A stretch of DNA of 64,000 bases from Manihot esculenta (taxonomy: Eukaryota; Streptophyta; Magnoliopsida; Malpighiales; Euphorbiaceae): contig NC_035171.2 in NCBI RefSeq assembly GCF_001659605.2, positions 23,973,825 to 24,037,824 on the forward strand. The letters are read 5' to 3'. The number at the start of each line of letters is the position of its first letter. The stretch's first letter is position 1. Shown piece by piece: positions 10,441 to 21,542 of the stretch. The notes under the pieces are model-generated. The model was not told the origin of the DNA. It searched no databases and saw only the letters and a program-made list of their open reading frames with translations. The position numbers and the translations under genes are program-made.

Positions 10441-11963
10441 ACAGTTGACTCATTTAATGCTTAACTAGCTAAGACTATACTTATGTCAAGGTTGTCATTG
10501 CATGCACATTTAAGGCTTTGTATGGATATCATAGGTGAGAGGCTTGATGCTCAAAAGTCGAGATGAGGAGAGCTCAGCAGGTCTGTAGGAGGGCTTTAGA
10601 CTCCTGCAAGTCATGTACTCCATTGGCCTGGTCAAGCCAACCAACCCTCTTAACTATAATTAATAAGGTTAATGGCAGTGTATACACATGTCTCAATCTT
10701 GGCAAGGCATATATTTTATATGTTATCACTATCAAATCAACATATGACACTATAATTCTAATCCCTAATGTCATAATTTATAGAGAGAATTATTATTAAA
10801 TATCTGGATTTTTAGTAAATTTATTAGTTCGTACAAAGTAATTCAATTAAAACGTCAGTATATTTTATAAATTAAACTTTTAGTCCTTGTATCAAAGAAA
10901 TCATTACTCATCTTGAATATTTATATTATTTATTTGATATAATTTTAAATATACATATTATTTAGTTCTTCTAACTTTGAAGAGCCATATTAGTTCCTCT
11001 GCACAAGGCTAAAATAAATTAATTAATGTTGATAGGAGTAAACAGTTTAATTTTATAAAATATAAGAACGTTTTAATTGAGTGATTTTAAGATAGAAACG
11101 AACCGGTGAATTTCTTAGAAAGTAAATACTTGATAGTAATTTTTTTTATAATAAACTAAAGATGTCCAAGTATTAATATTTGATTTTTTTATAATAATGT
11201 AATATTCAAAAAAAGTTGTAATTGATGTTAATGTGATTCCAACGGGTACAAAAACCACAAAGTAATTAAAATGAAATAGATTTCTGGCTTATATGATCAC
11301 TTTAATATTTGAAATAGGAGAGACATTTAGAAAGGAGTCAGTTCCATCTCAAGCAAAGATTTATAGGGACATCAACCCAAGAGGACTGTTTGCGCCATTG
11401 TTATTCAAGGATCTCCAGGTTGTTACTATTGACGGATCGGTCTCTGGGAGGTTGATGACATATAGCTCACGGCTTCTTAATCTTCTTTAGTCACTCAGAA
11501 AGCTGTTTGACATAAGATGCCATCATCAAGAACATGCAAGAGCTCCTCCCTTTAAGCAAACATATCTAAGCCTATAGCTCTCAACTGATGATAACTGATT
11601 CCTTCATTAGGAAGAACAAGATCCTTAATTAAAGAAATCTAAACAAAGATATACAAGCAATCCAAATGGATAGGAAGATTCAAATCCTGGTGGCAATAAA
11701 AGAAAACACATACACAACATTACTAAAGATAAATGAAAAAACCTTCCATGCACTTTCTCATCTCGACTTGATTGAGAAAGGCAGATATAGGAAACTAAGA
11801 ATTGAGTGATCTCTCTGATAAACTAGAGGGACATGCATAATGAAGTAATGAACTTGATTTCAAAAGTAATAACTTCTTATATAAGCCATGTTAGGGAGCT
11901 AATAAAAGTGGTTACATGATCTCAATAAGCATTGGATTAATATGATAAGAAAATTTTTAGATG
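10441..11963. other. Spacer, no gene recognised
   Basis: AT-rich DNA with short random frames. A 65-codon frame at 11293-11490 (+) resembles no family I recognise. No repeat boundary is seen until the target duplication GACTT at 11964-11968. Confidence 0.4.
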
Positions 11964-11968
11964 GACTT

Positions 11969-12135
11969 TGTAACGACCCGGAAATTGGACCGCTACCGGC
12001 GCTAGGATCCAGATCGGCTTAAGGCCGCCGGGACCCGTAGCAAGCCTAACATACATCCTGTTACCTGGTAAAATCCCATATATGATCAAACATAAACATA
12101 AAAACTGAAACATCTGATGTATATACCGAGCTTAA
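11969..12135 (-). mobile_element. Solo LTR D, left part (inverted, split by element A)
   Basis: It starts TGTAACGACCCGG, the reverse complement of the conserved LTR 3' end. Preceded by GACTT at 11964-11968, which recurs at 49114-49118. The LTR breaks off at 12135, directly before the 5' LTR of A, and resumes at 46879. Confidence 0.88.
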
Positions 12136-14633
12136 TGTAATACCCGGCTAGATTCCGGTATCGGAATCCCTACCTTCCGGCGGAATCTCCGCTGGAATAT
12201 GGAATGTTGATGGTGCCAGAATCTTCTAGAGGGGTAAAATGTGATTTCTAAAATGATTTTTACTGATTTCATGGTTTTAAATGAAAAAGAAGTGAGTTTT
12301 GAAAAGAAAAGACCAAGGAGGTTTTGCCAGGTTCGGCCGCCGAAAGTGAAGTTCGACCGCCGAACATGAGTTGGTTTTGGGAGCGCTTTTGGCCTCCGAA
12401 AGCTATGTTTGAACAAACCAGGTTCGGCCACCGAACCTCAAGTTCGGCCGCCGAACATGGGGGGGTTTTTGCATGCACGTTAGGCCGCCGAAGGAGGTTT
12501 GGCTGGCCACCTATAAAAGCCCCTCAGACCGAAAATGGGCGAGATTTCTCCCCATTCTCGAGCCCAGGTGTGTTCATGTCCTCCTTTGGTCATTTTCATG
12601 TTTTCCCTTCATCTCCTTCATATTTTTATGAGTTCCATGGTTGTTTGAAGAGTTTTCAAGCTTAAATCAAAGTTTTGGAAGCTTGGAGATCCAAGGAGTA
12701 GTTTCCTCCCATCTCCAAGTTAGAGCTCGCACAAACCCTCGATCTTCAAGAGGTAAGTGTGGATCTATGCTTTCTTTTACGTTTCATGAAGTTTTAGGTG
12801 AGTTTTAAGAGGTTTTGATGGTTGAGTATGGGTAGATATGCATGTTAGGGTTTATGTGGATTTTATGCCCAATGTATGATAATGTATGTTCATGTGATGA
12901 TTGTGTTGGGGTTTAAGTTAGTTTTCAAGCCCCTTGAGCATATGGGAGAGAGTATGCATGATTGGGAGAGAGTATGTGAGGTTTGGTTTGTTTTGATGGT
13001 TTTGGCCTATGTGGGTCATAAACTATCTATATATGCTTTAGATGTTGTTTTTGGGAGTTTAAGCTTGTTTGAGCTCCTTTGTGCATGGTTAAGGAGGTAT
13101 GCATGTGTTTGAGAAGTTGGGTGCTTGTTTTGGGGTGTATGGAAGGTTTGGGAGGCTTGAAATGCACAAGGACTGAGTTCTGGATGAACTCAGGTTCGGC
13201 CGCCGAAGGTGGTTTCGGCCGCCGAACCTGCCTGAGGATGCATGGATTGGCCGCCTAACCTTGCCCCCGAAAGTTTAATTTTGGCTTGAAAGCAGACTTT
13301 CGGCCGCCGAAGGTAATGTTCGGCCGCCGAAAGTGCCTGACTTTCGTCTCTGGAGAGAGGGTTCGGCCGCCGAAGGTGCCGCCGAACCTGCTTGACTTTC
13401 GTCTCTGTCTGGGACTTTCGGCCGTCGAAAGTGCCGCCGAAAGTGCCCTGTCCAGCCTTTTCTTGAGTGTTTTCTATGCATGTTTAAGTGATGCTTTAGG
13501 GGGTTTTTGGGTAGTTGTTTATGAGTTGTTTAGAGTATGTTTGGCACCTCACTGGAGTCCACCTGTGTAGGATCAGACCCGAGGAACCGAGGGTTTAGCA
13601 GTGTTAGCTGCTTCAGAGTTAGTCCAGAGCTAGCCAGAGGTGAGTGGAACTAACCCTTATGTTTTAAATCAAATGTTTTCAGCATGTTCAAGCATGTTCA
13701 TGCATCATGAATACCATGTTATGCAATAGGTTGTTTGCATTAGAATTCACGAATATGATGCATTGCATAATACGATGACAATGATGTGGATGGATACTGG
13801 ATGATCCTGTAGCCCTCAGTATGTGATGACTTGATATGAAATGGTATGTTATGGCATGTACGATATGATATGAGATGAGAAGTCCAGGTGTGGCCGTATC
13901 GCCCCTGGCATAGAGCATGAGAAGTCCAGGTGTGGCCGTATCGCCCCTGGCATAAAGTATGTGAAGTCCAGGCGTGGCCGTAACGCCCCTGGCATAAAGT
14001 ATTGTTGACTTGTTATGGTACGAGATTGATATGTAGAGGGCTATTGGTGACAGATTCATCCTTGAGGTGATATATATGTGATGTGACGCATTCCATGATA
14101 GCATACGTTAAAATGAACTATTTTCTTTTATGGTTTCTGCTCACTGGGCTTTTTAGCTCACCCCTCTCCCCTAACCCCAAGTTTGCAGGGTCAGAGATAG
14201 TCAGGAGATCAGCAGGTTACGTCCATGGTCATGTTTATGTAATAGAATAGTAGTGGACATGATGTAATGTATTGTTGTAAAAAGAGTTGTATTACATAAT
14301 GATATTATGTTATATGTTCAGAGTTATAGTATTGTGCTTGGCCCGAGTTGGATAATCCCTTTGTACATGAGTTTTATTTTATGTTGTTTCATATGATGGA
14401 CCGAGTTTGACATAGGGTATGCTGACCCTAGGGGTTCTATGATTTCAGTCATAGTGCATACACAAGTCAAACTGGTTAAAGGTAAAGTTTTAAATGTTTT
14501 ATGGATATGTTTGATCATGTTTGGGATTATACCAGCTGTACAGGATGCATAGTAGGCTTGCTACGGGTCCCGGCGGCCTTACGCCGATCTGGATCCTAGC
14601 GCCGGTAGCGGTCCAGATTTTTGGGTCGTTACA
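12136..14633 (+). repeat. 5' LTR of element A
   Basis: 2498 bp, TGTAATACCCGGCTAGA at the start and GGGTCGTTACA at the end. It carries a TATA box (12512-12518), GC-rich motif clusters at 12331-12490 and 13195-13452, and hairpin tandem units at 13880-14000. It is longer than its partner by about 20 bases because one extra GC-rich motif lies near 12421-12455. Confidence 0.92.
12512..12518 (+). promoter_or_regulatory. TATA box of LTR A
   Basis: TATAAAA in the context GGCCACCTATAAAAGC, ~375 bases into the LTR and just after the first GC-rich motif cluster. The same box is at 44752-44758 in the 3' LTR. Transcription would start about 30 bases downstream. Confidence 0.7.
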
Positions 14634-14896
14634 GAATGGTATCAAAGCCCTAGGTTCACATGGTCGGACCTATAGTGTGTCGGGCTCATAGAGGTTATAG
14701 TAGGGCAAGCACAATAGGAAGATCATGTCCACTAGGATAGGATATGGAGTCCTATCTTGTATGATGATGTGAAATGCCATGATGATGAGCATGTGCATTA
14801 ATGCTATGATATGTATGTTATGTATGTGATGCAGGTTCATGTGTTTCCACATGAACCGTAAGATGCTAATGTTTATGTGCTATGTTATGCTTTCAG
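12753..14896 (+). promoter_or_regulatory. Splice-like signals in the leader of element A
   Basis: Donor-like CAAGAG/GTAAGT has GT at 12753. Acceptor-like CCTGTGTAG/GA has AG at 13569-13570. Second donor AGCCAGAG/GTGAGT has GT at 13640. Second acceptor, after a pyrimidine tract, GTTTGCAG, has AG at 14187-14188. A further acceptor TTTCAG has AG at 14895-14896, nine bases before the gag ATG. The same set recurs in B, C, D and E. That these are used as introns is inference. Confidence 0.5.
14637..14650 (+). promoter_or_regulatory. Primer binding site of element A
   Basis: TGGTATCAAAGCCC starts three bases after the LTR. It matches the 3' end of initiator tRNA-Met except for one A where B and C have G. 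Confidence 0.8.
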
Positions 14897-14904
14897 AAGT
14901 CAAG

Positions 14905-15038
14905 ATGAGAGGAACTCGTCGATTTGCTAGATTGACTGGAGCTCCGCCAGAGAATGAGGGCATGGATGCCCATTCCCCTGCTCTGCAGAGGGCAAGATCT
15001 TGTAGGACGATCAGGGAAAGTACAGCAAGGGACCCTAG
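14905..15038 (+). pseudogene. Element A gag, 5' part
   Basis: The ATG at 14905 opens MRGTRRFARLTGAPPENEG, the N-terminus shared by the Gag proteins of B and C. The frame is cut after 44 codons plus two bases by the insertion of B, whose target duplication CCTAG is 15034-15038. It continues at 40528 in the same register. I chose this ATG because an acceptor-like TTTCAG lies just before it and because the conserved protein starts here. An in-frame upstream ATG at 14839 gives a Met-rich stretch without support. Confidence 0.8.
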
Positions 15039-17357
15039 TGTAATACTCGGCTAGACTCCGGTATCGGAATTCCTACCGTCCGGTGGAATCTCGGATGTCG
15101 GAGACCTCTAGAAGGGTAGAGGCATGTTTTATAAAATGTTTTCATGTATTTTAATGTTTTAAAGTATGAAACTAAATGAGTTTTTGCATGAAAATAGCAT
15201 TGGAGGAAAACCCAGGTTCGGCCGCCGAAAGTCAAGTTCGGCCGCCAAACATGCATGCGTTTTGGAGGCACGTTAGGCCCCCGAAAGCATGAGTTAGGGA
15301 AGTTCAGGTTCGGCCGCCGAAAGTCAAGTTCGGCCGCCGAACATTTGCATGGATGCGGAGGCACATTCGGCCCCCGAACGTGGCCTGGCCAGCCACTATA
15401 TAAGGGGCACTTAGCCGAAATGGGCGAGCTTTCTCCCATTTTCGGCCACAGCAAGCTTCCGACTTTCCCTTTGCAAACCTAGTGTTCTTCCTCCAAATCC
15501 CCACCATTTTTCTTGAGTTTTAAACTAACATTGCAAGTTTTGAACGTTTAAACCAAGTTTTGGAGCTTTGGGAACTCAGGAGCTCATTTTCGTGGATCTC
15601 CAAGTTTAGGTCGTCTCCCTCTCGATCTTCAAGAGGTAAGAGCCGATCTTAAGCTCCTTATGTGTTTTCAATAAGTTTTATGCTAGATCGATGGGTAGAA
15701 ATGCATGTTAGGTTATATGTGGAGTTATAGGTTAATCTTGATGTCTTGGATAATGTATGTTGTTTTTGTGTGTTTGAAGTGTTGTAGTTGGGGTATTTGA
15801 TGTTTTGAGGCCCCTAGGAACTTGTATGCATGTTTTAACTGAGGTATATGCATGATTGGTGAGTTTGGAGGCGAAATTGCATTTGGGAGCCAAGTTTCTG
15901 CCCTTCGGCAGAAACCAGGTTCGGCAGCCGAAGGCACTTTCGGCCGCCGAACATGGCTGGTGAGGCAGGCCTTTCGGCTGCCGAAGTTGCCCCCGAAGGG
16001 AGACTTTCGTCTCTGTCTGGGACTTTCGGCCACCGAAGGTGCCGCCGAACATGCATGAGTTTCGTCTCTGTCTGGGAGTTTCGGCCGCCGAAGGTGCCGC
16101 CGAACCTGCCTGACTTTCGGCTCTGGAGGGACTTTCGGCCGCCGAACCTGCCGCCGAAAGTGCCCTGTCCAGCCATTTCTTGCATGTTGTTATGTGATTG
16201 TTTCATGATGTTTTAGGGGGTTTTTTGGGGAGTATATTAGAGTTATGTTTATGTATGTTTGGTCCCTCATTGGAGTCCACCTGTGTAGGTTCGGACCCGA
16301 GGAACCGAGGACCCCAGCAGTGAGTCAGCTGCTACAGAGTTTGTCAGAGCTAGCCAGAGGTGAGTGGAATAAACCTTAAGTTTTAAATAAATGAAATATG
16401 AATTTTGAGCATGATCCATGCATCATGAATGCCATGAGATATAATAGGTTGCTTGCATTAGTATTCACGAATATGTTGCATTGCATTTATGATATTAATG
16501 TTGATGTGGATTGGTTATTGGATGATCCTTTAGTCCTCCTATGATATGATTGATGTTATGGCATGTTATGGTATGGAAGTCCAGGTTGTACCCATTCTAC
16601 GTCCCTAGCACGATGTAAGAGAAAGTCCAGGTTGTACCCATTCTACGTCCCTGGCACAGTTGGTCCATATGATATGTTATGATAAGGGAAAGACCGGTTG
16701 ACCCATTCTACGTCCCGGCACAGTTGGACCTATGTAGAGGACTATAGGTGACAATACCATCCGAGATGTGATTTGTTGTGATGTGTTGCATTCCATGAAA
16801 GCATAAAATTTTAAAATAATGTTTTATACTATTCTGCTCACTGGGCTTTGTAGCTCACCCCTCTCCCCTAACCCCAGATGTGCAGGTACAGGGTAGATCA
16901 GAAGGTTAGCCAGAGTTTTGAAGTATGTCTTATGTATGTAATAGTTAGTATGTGGACATGACAATTGATGAAATGTAAAAATATTCAGAATGTTATGTAA
17001 TGAGGTTATTGAGGATAGAGTTGTGCTTGACCATAATGTATTGTTAATCCCTTTTGTCTATACATGATCTTATGTTATGATGTTTATGTAAACTAACTCA
17101 ACACAGGCTATTTTGCCTTTAAGGCTTGATGAGATCCCACAGAGGGACTATGTTATGTATATGATCAGAGTATGTACAGGTTGAGTTAGTTGATGACAGT
17201 ATGTATGAGGAAAAGTTTTAATTTTGATGCATGTTGTTGATCATGTACGGGATTATACAGGTTTACAGGTTATATGTCAGGCTTGCTACGGGTCCCGGCG
17301 GCCTTAAGTCGACCCGGATCCTAGCGCCGGTAGCGGTCCGATTTTCGGGTCGTTACA
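15039..17357 (+). repeat. 5' LTR of element B
   Basis: 2319 bp; starts TGTAATACTCGG (the partner has TGTAATACCCGG) and ends GGGTCGTTACA. TATA box at 15397-15403, GC-rich motif clusters at 15215-15385 and 15918-16165, hairpin tandem units at 16576-16727 with a loop reading GTACCCATTCTACGTC, unlike A and C. Confidence 0.92.
15397..15403 (+). promoter_or_regulatory. TATA box of LTR B
   Basis: TATATAA in CCAGCCACTATATAAGG; the 3' LTR copy is at 38562-38568. It directly follows the promoter-proximal cluster of GC-rich motifs. Confidence 0.7.
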
Positions 17358-17618
17358 GAATGGTATCAGAGCCCTAGGTTCACATGGTCGGACCTAGAGT
17401 GTCGGGCTCATAGATGTTATAGAGGTCAAGCACAATAGGAAGGTCATGTCCACTAGGATAGGATGTTGAGTCCTGTCTTGCATGATGATGTGAAATGCCA
17501 TGACTTTATGCATGTGCATTAATGATATGATATACTATGTGATGTATGTGATGAGGGTTCATGTGTGCTCACATGAACCATATGATGCTAATGTTTGTAT
17601 GTTGTGTACTGTTTTCAG
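15636..17618 (+). promoter_or_regulatory. Splice-like signals in the leader of element B
   Basis: Donor GT at 15636 (AAGAG/GTAAGA), acceptor AG at 16287-16288, second donor GT at 16360 (CCAGAG/GTGAGT), second acceptor AG at 16884-16885 after a CT-rich tract, and acceptor AG at 17617-17618 (GTTTTCAG) nine bases before the gag ATG. Positions correspond one to one with those in A and C. Confidence 0.5.
17361..17373 (+). promoter_or_regulatory. Primer binding site of element B
   Basis: TGGTATCAGAGCC, complementary to the 3' end of plant initiator tRNA-Met, three bases after the LTR end. Confidence 0.88.
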
Positions 17619-17626
17619 AAAACAGG

Positions 17627-18958
17627 ATGAGAGGAACTCGTCGATCTGCACGGTTGACTGGAGTGCCACCTGAGGATGAGGGCACGAGCGCCCGTCCTCC
17701 TACATTGCCTAGGGCAATGTCTTGTAGAGCCAACAGAGAAAGAGTGTCAAGGGACCCTAGAAGGTCTTTTGATGCTAGCAGAAGGGGGACTGATAGAGGA
17801 GGAAGTTCTTCAGATGTGAGGGAGGTTATGGAAGAGGATCAGAGGAGGGATGGGAACCTGGATGTGAGCATGCAGGAAGAAGGGACAGGGGAGTCACAGG
17901 GAGGCGTTCAGGCCTCGGGGTATGGTTTTCCACCCCATTATCCACCCTTCCCACAGGGTTCAGGGTATCCGATGGGAGGTACATCGGATTACTCCAGCTT
18001 TCACCCCTACCCTACCTACATGCCTTATCCACCTTTCTATCCACCCTACACACAGTACCCAGCTTATCCACCCTCACCCTTCTATCCAAATCCGGCAAAC
18101 CCCACCTCGGGGAATGCTGCACCTCCACCTCCGCCACCTACAGAACCAGCAGCCCCAGTTACTCAACCTCCTAGACCTAGCTCAGTTGATGGGAGCAAGG
18201 TAAAGATGACAGACTACCTCAAGTTAGATGCTCCCAAATACAAGTCAGGGGATGACCCCTTTGAGTATCTGAGAGTGGTGAAGACGATAACTGATGAGCT
18301 AGGGGCAAGTGACAGTAGGGCCATTCAGATGGCAGGGTTCACTTTAAAGTGCAAGAAGGCACGGGAATGGTTCAAATGTTATGTGGACCCGAGACTAGAC
18401 GGTATGACGTGGGAAGAATTTGCGAATGAGTTCGCTGGATGGGCTTTTCCGGACAGTTCTAGAGAACTGAAAATGATTGAGTTTGAGCAACTGAGGCAGT
18501 CAGAGCACATGAGTGTAGAGGAGTTCACGGATAAATTCTTGGAGCTATTGCCTTTTTCAGGGCAAGCTCTAGATTCAGATACGAAGAAAGCCAAGAAATA
18601 TGTTATGAAGCTGCATTCCAGGTACTCCTCGTTGGTTCAGTCAGCTGAGAGAGAAAGTTTCCACACTGTGGTGGATATGGCTCGAAGAATGGAGGCAAGT
18701 GCTATAGTTGAGGGGTCAGTGAAGCAGTCAGTGACCCAGTCTTCAGGGGTTAAGACCCCAGGCAGAGGAGGACCAGGGTTCTCTTCTCAGAGTTCAGGCA
18801 AGAAGAGGTGGGATAACACCACCAGGAAGTCGAAGAAGAATAAGTTTTGGAACAAGTTGAAATCCGGTTTGGGATTCGGCGGTGGCTCGAGCTCAGGCTC
18901 AGATGGTACAGAATGTCAGAGATGTGGAAGACCGCACAGGGGAGTGTGTCGAGCTGGG
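17627..18958 (+). CDS. gag: Element B gag-pol, 5' part (Gag up to first zinc motif)
   Basis: The ATG at 17627 opens MRGTRRSARLTGVPPEDEG. A Pro/Tyr-rich segment follows (YPPYTQYPAYPPSPFYP), then the retrotransposon Gag core around REWFKCYVDPRLDG and FEQLRQSEHMSVEEFTDKF, then a basic stretch and a first Cys/His motif CQRCGRPHRGVC. The product would form the virus-like particle and bind the genomic RNA. The C array enters at 18958 just after this motif. The frame resumes at 34452 in exact register, so the insertion split a frame that was otherwise open. A start at 17561 is also in frame but lies before the acceptor-like site and looks like leader sequence. The C-terminal reading past 18958 is C LTR, not Gag. 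Confidence 0.87.
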
Positions 18959-21268
18959 TGTAATACCCGGCTAGACTCCGGTATCGAAATTCCTACCGTC
19001 CGGTGGAATTTCGGATGTCGGAAGCCTCTAGAAGGGTAAAATCATGTTTTATAAATGTTTTCATGTATTTTAATGTTTTAAAGAATGTTTTTAAATGAGT
19101 TTTTGCATGAAAATTCTCTAAGGAAAAACCCAGGTTCGGCCGCCGAAAGTTAGGATTCGGCCGCCGAACGTGCATGCATGCGGAGGCACGTTAGGCCCCC
19201 GAAAGTATGAGTGAGGGAAATGCAGGTTCGGCCGCCGAACCTAATGTTCGGCCGCCGAACATTGCATGGATACGGAGGCACTTTCGGCCCCCGAACGTGG
19301 TCTGGCCAGCCACTATAAAAGGGTCCCTTAGGATCGCACGGGCGAGCTTTTTCTCCCCCGTTGTCGGCCAAGGTGAGTCTCCGCCGCTCCTCCCTCAATC
19401 TTGAGTGTTTCCTCTAGATCTTTCATGGTTTTAACAAGTTTATAACTTTGTTTTGAAGATTTGTGAGCTTTGAGCAAGTTTTGAGCAAGTTTTGAGTGCT
19501 TGGAGGTTCAAAGAGCTTAATCTCTCCATCTCCAAGCTAGGATCACTTTCCTCTCGTTTCTTCAAGAGGTGAGGGTCGATCTTGAACCCTTTTTATGTTT
19601 TAAACAAGTTTTAAGTAAGATCTATGGGTAGAAATGCATGTTAGGACATATGTTGAGTTTATGGGTTTTGATGATGTTTTGGGCATTGTGGCTCATGTTT
19701 GTGTGTTTGAAGTGTTGTAGATGGGGTATATATTAGTATGAGGCCCCTAGGAATGTTTATGCATGTTTTGGAGCTAGTTTGTGCATGATTTGAGGATTTG
19801 GGAGGCAAGAGGTTCGTTTGAACCAAGTTTCTGCCCGTTTGGCAGAAACCAGGTTCGGCAGCCGAAGGGAGTTTCGGCCGCCGAACCCCCTTTTGTGGAG
19901 GCAGCATTCGGCTGCCGAAGTTGCCCCCGAAAAGAGACTTTCGTCTCTGTCTGGGACTTTCGGCCGCCGAAGGTGCCGCCGAAAGTGCCTGACTTTCGGA
20001 TCTGTCCAGGACTTTCGGCCGCCGAAGGTGCCGCCGAAAGTGCCCTGTTCAGCCATTTCATGCATGTTCTTCTATGAGTATTTCATGATGTTTTAGGGGG
20101 TTTTTGGGGAGTTGTTTATGAGTTGTTTAGAGTATGTTTGGTACCTCACTGGAGTCCACCTGTGTAGGATCGGACCCGAGGAACCAAGGTGTTTAGCAGT
20201 GTCAGCCGTTCAGAGTCGGTATAGAGCTAATCTCAGGTGAGTAGAACTAACCCTAATGTTTTAAATTAAGAAATTAAATGTTTTTAGAGCATGATCCATG
20301 CATCATAAAATGCCATGATATGTATTAGGTTGTTTTGCATTAGAACCCACGAATATGATGCATTGCATAATATATGTTGTTGATGTGGATGGATTTTGGA
20401 CGATCCTTAGCCCCCAATATGAGATGAGAAGATATGATATGATATGCCATGGAATGACATGAGAGAGATAGACCAGGTGTGGCCTAATCGCCCCTGGTAA
20501 AATGTTATATGGAAGAGTAGACCAGGCGTGGCCTAATCGCCCCTGGCATAGTTGGACACGTTATGATCTGAGTTAAATAAGTGAATACTAGGTGTGGCCT
20601 CATCGCCCCTGGTACAGTTGGACATATTACGATATGTAGAGGGCTATTGGTGACAAATTCATCCTTGACGTGATATGTTTGTGTTGTGGTGCATTTCATA
20701 ATAGCATGATTTATAACCTGTTTTTGTATAGTTCTGCTCACTGGGCTTTTTAGCTCACCCCTCTCCCCTAACCCCAGTTTTGCAGGGTTCCCAGATAGCA
20801 GGAAGTCGTCAAGGGTAAAGTCTAAGGCTATGGTCTATTTTATGTAATAGTTAGAAAGTGGACATGATAATTTGTAAAGTGATGTAAAGTTAAATAGTCA
20901 TGATTTGTATAATGATTTTGAGTTTTAGAAATTGTGCTTGATCCTATTGTTACTGTTATCCCATTTATACATGATCTTCGATACTTTATGATGTTTATGT
21001 AAACCAACTCAACACAGGTTATGTCACCCTTGAGGTGTTGATGAAACCCCATAGAGGGATTAATGTTTATGATTGTGCTGTGCATATGTACAGGTTGAGT
21101 TTGGTGTATGAAGGGAAAGAAAAGTTTATTTCTTTTTTGCATGTCTGTTGATCATGTATGGGATTATACAGGTTTACAGGTTTTATGTCAGGCTTGCTAC
21201 GGGTCCCGGCGGCCTTATGTCGATCCGGATCCTAGCGCCGGTAGCGGTCCGATTTTCGGGTCGTTACA
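18959..21268 (+). repeat. LTR 1 of array C
   Basis: 2310 bp, TGTAATACCCGG to GGGTCGTTACA. GC-rich motif clusters at 19134-19300 and 19852-20042, TATA at 19314-19320, hairpin tandem units at 20469-20630. It alone carries A at 18987. Confidence 0.92.
19314..19320 (+). promoter_or_regulatory. TATA box of LTR C
   Basis: TATAAAA in CAGCCACTATAAAAGGG; the same box is at 25903-25909 and 32492-32498. Confidence 0.7.
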
Positions 21269-21534
21269 GAGTGGTATCAGAGCCCTAGGTTCATATGGTC
21301 GGACCTAGATAGTGTTGGGCTCATAGATGTTATGGAAGGTCAAGCACAATAGGAAAATATCATGTCCACTAGGATAGGATGTAGAGTCCTGTCTTTTGAT
21401 AATGATGTGAAATGCCATGATGATGAGCATGTGCATTAATACTATGATATGTATGCTATGTATGTGATGAGGGTTCATGTGTTTCCACATGAACCATATG
21501 ATGCTAATGTTTATGTGCTATGTTATGCTCACAG
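19569..21534 (+). promoter_or_regulatory. Splice-like signals in the leader of C unit 1
   Basis: Donor GT at 19569 (AAGAG/GTGAGG), acceptor AG at 20166-20167, second donor GT at 20237 (TCTCAG/GTGAGT), second acceptor AG at 20784-20785 (TTTTGCAG), and acceptor AG at 21533-21534 before the gag ATG at 21543. The set repeats 6589 bases later. Confidence 0.5.
21272..21284 (+). promoter_or_regulatory. Primer binding site, C unit 1
   Basis: TGGTATCAGAGCC, initiator tRNA-Met type; the same site is at 27861-27873 in unit 2. Confidence 0.88.
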
Positions 21535-21542
21535 AAGTTAAG

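Noticed and set aside
10563..10799. Short overlapping frames on both strands
   Set aside because: No family resemblance and composition typical of random spacer DNA.
12132..16216. Many overlapping frames in the LTRs rich in FGGR, SAAE, RRPN and RPPK repeats on both strands
   Set aside because: They are six-frame readings of the GC-rich motif TTCGGCCGCCGAA, lack consistent starts, and occur in non-coding LTR sequence in every copy.
18379..18594. Minus-strand frames opposite gag (also at 22289, 28878 and 41130)
   Set aside because: They are mirror readings of the conserved Gag core and have no independent support.
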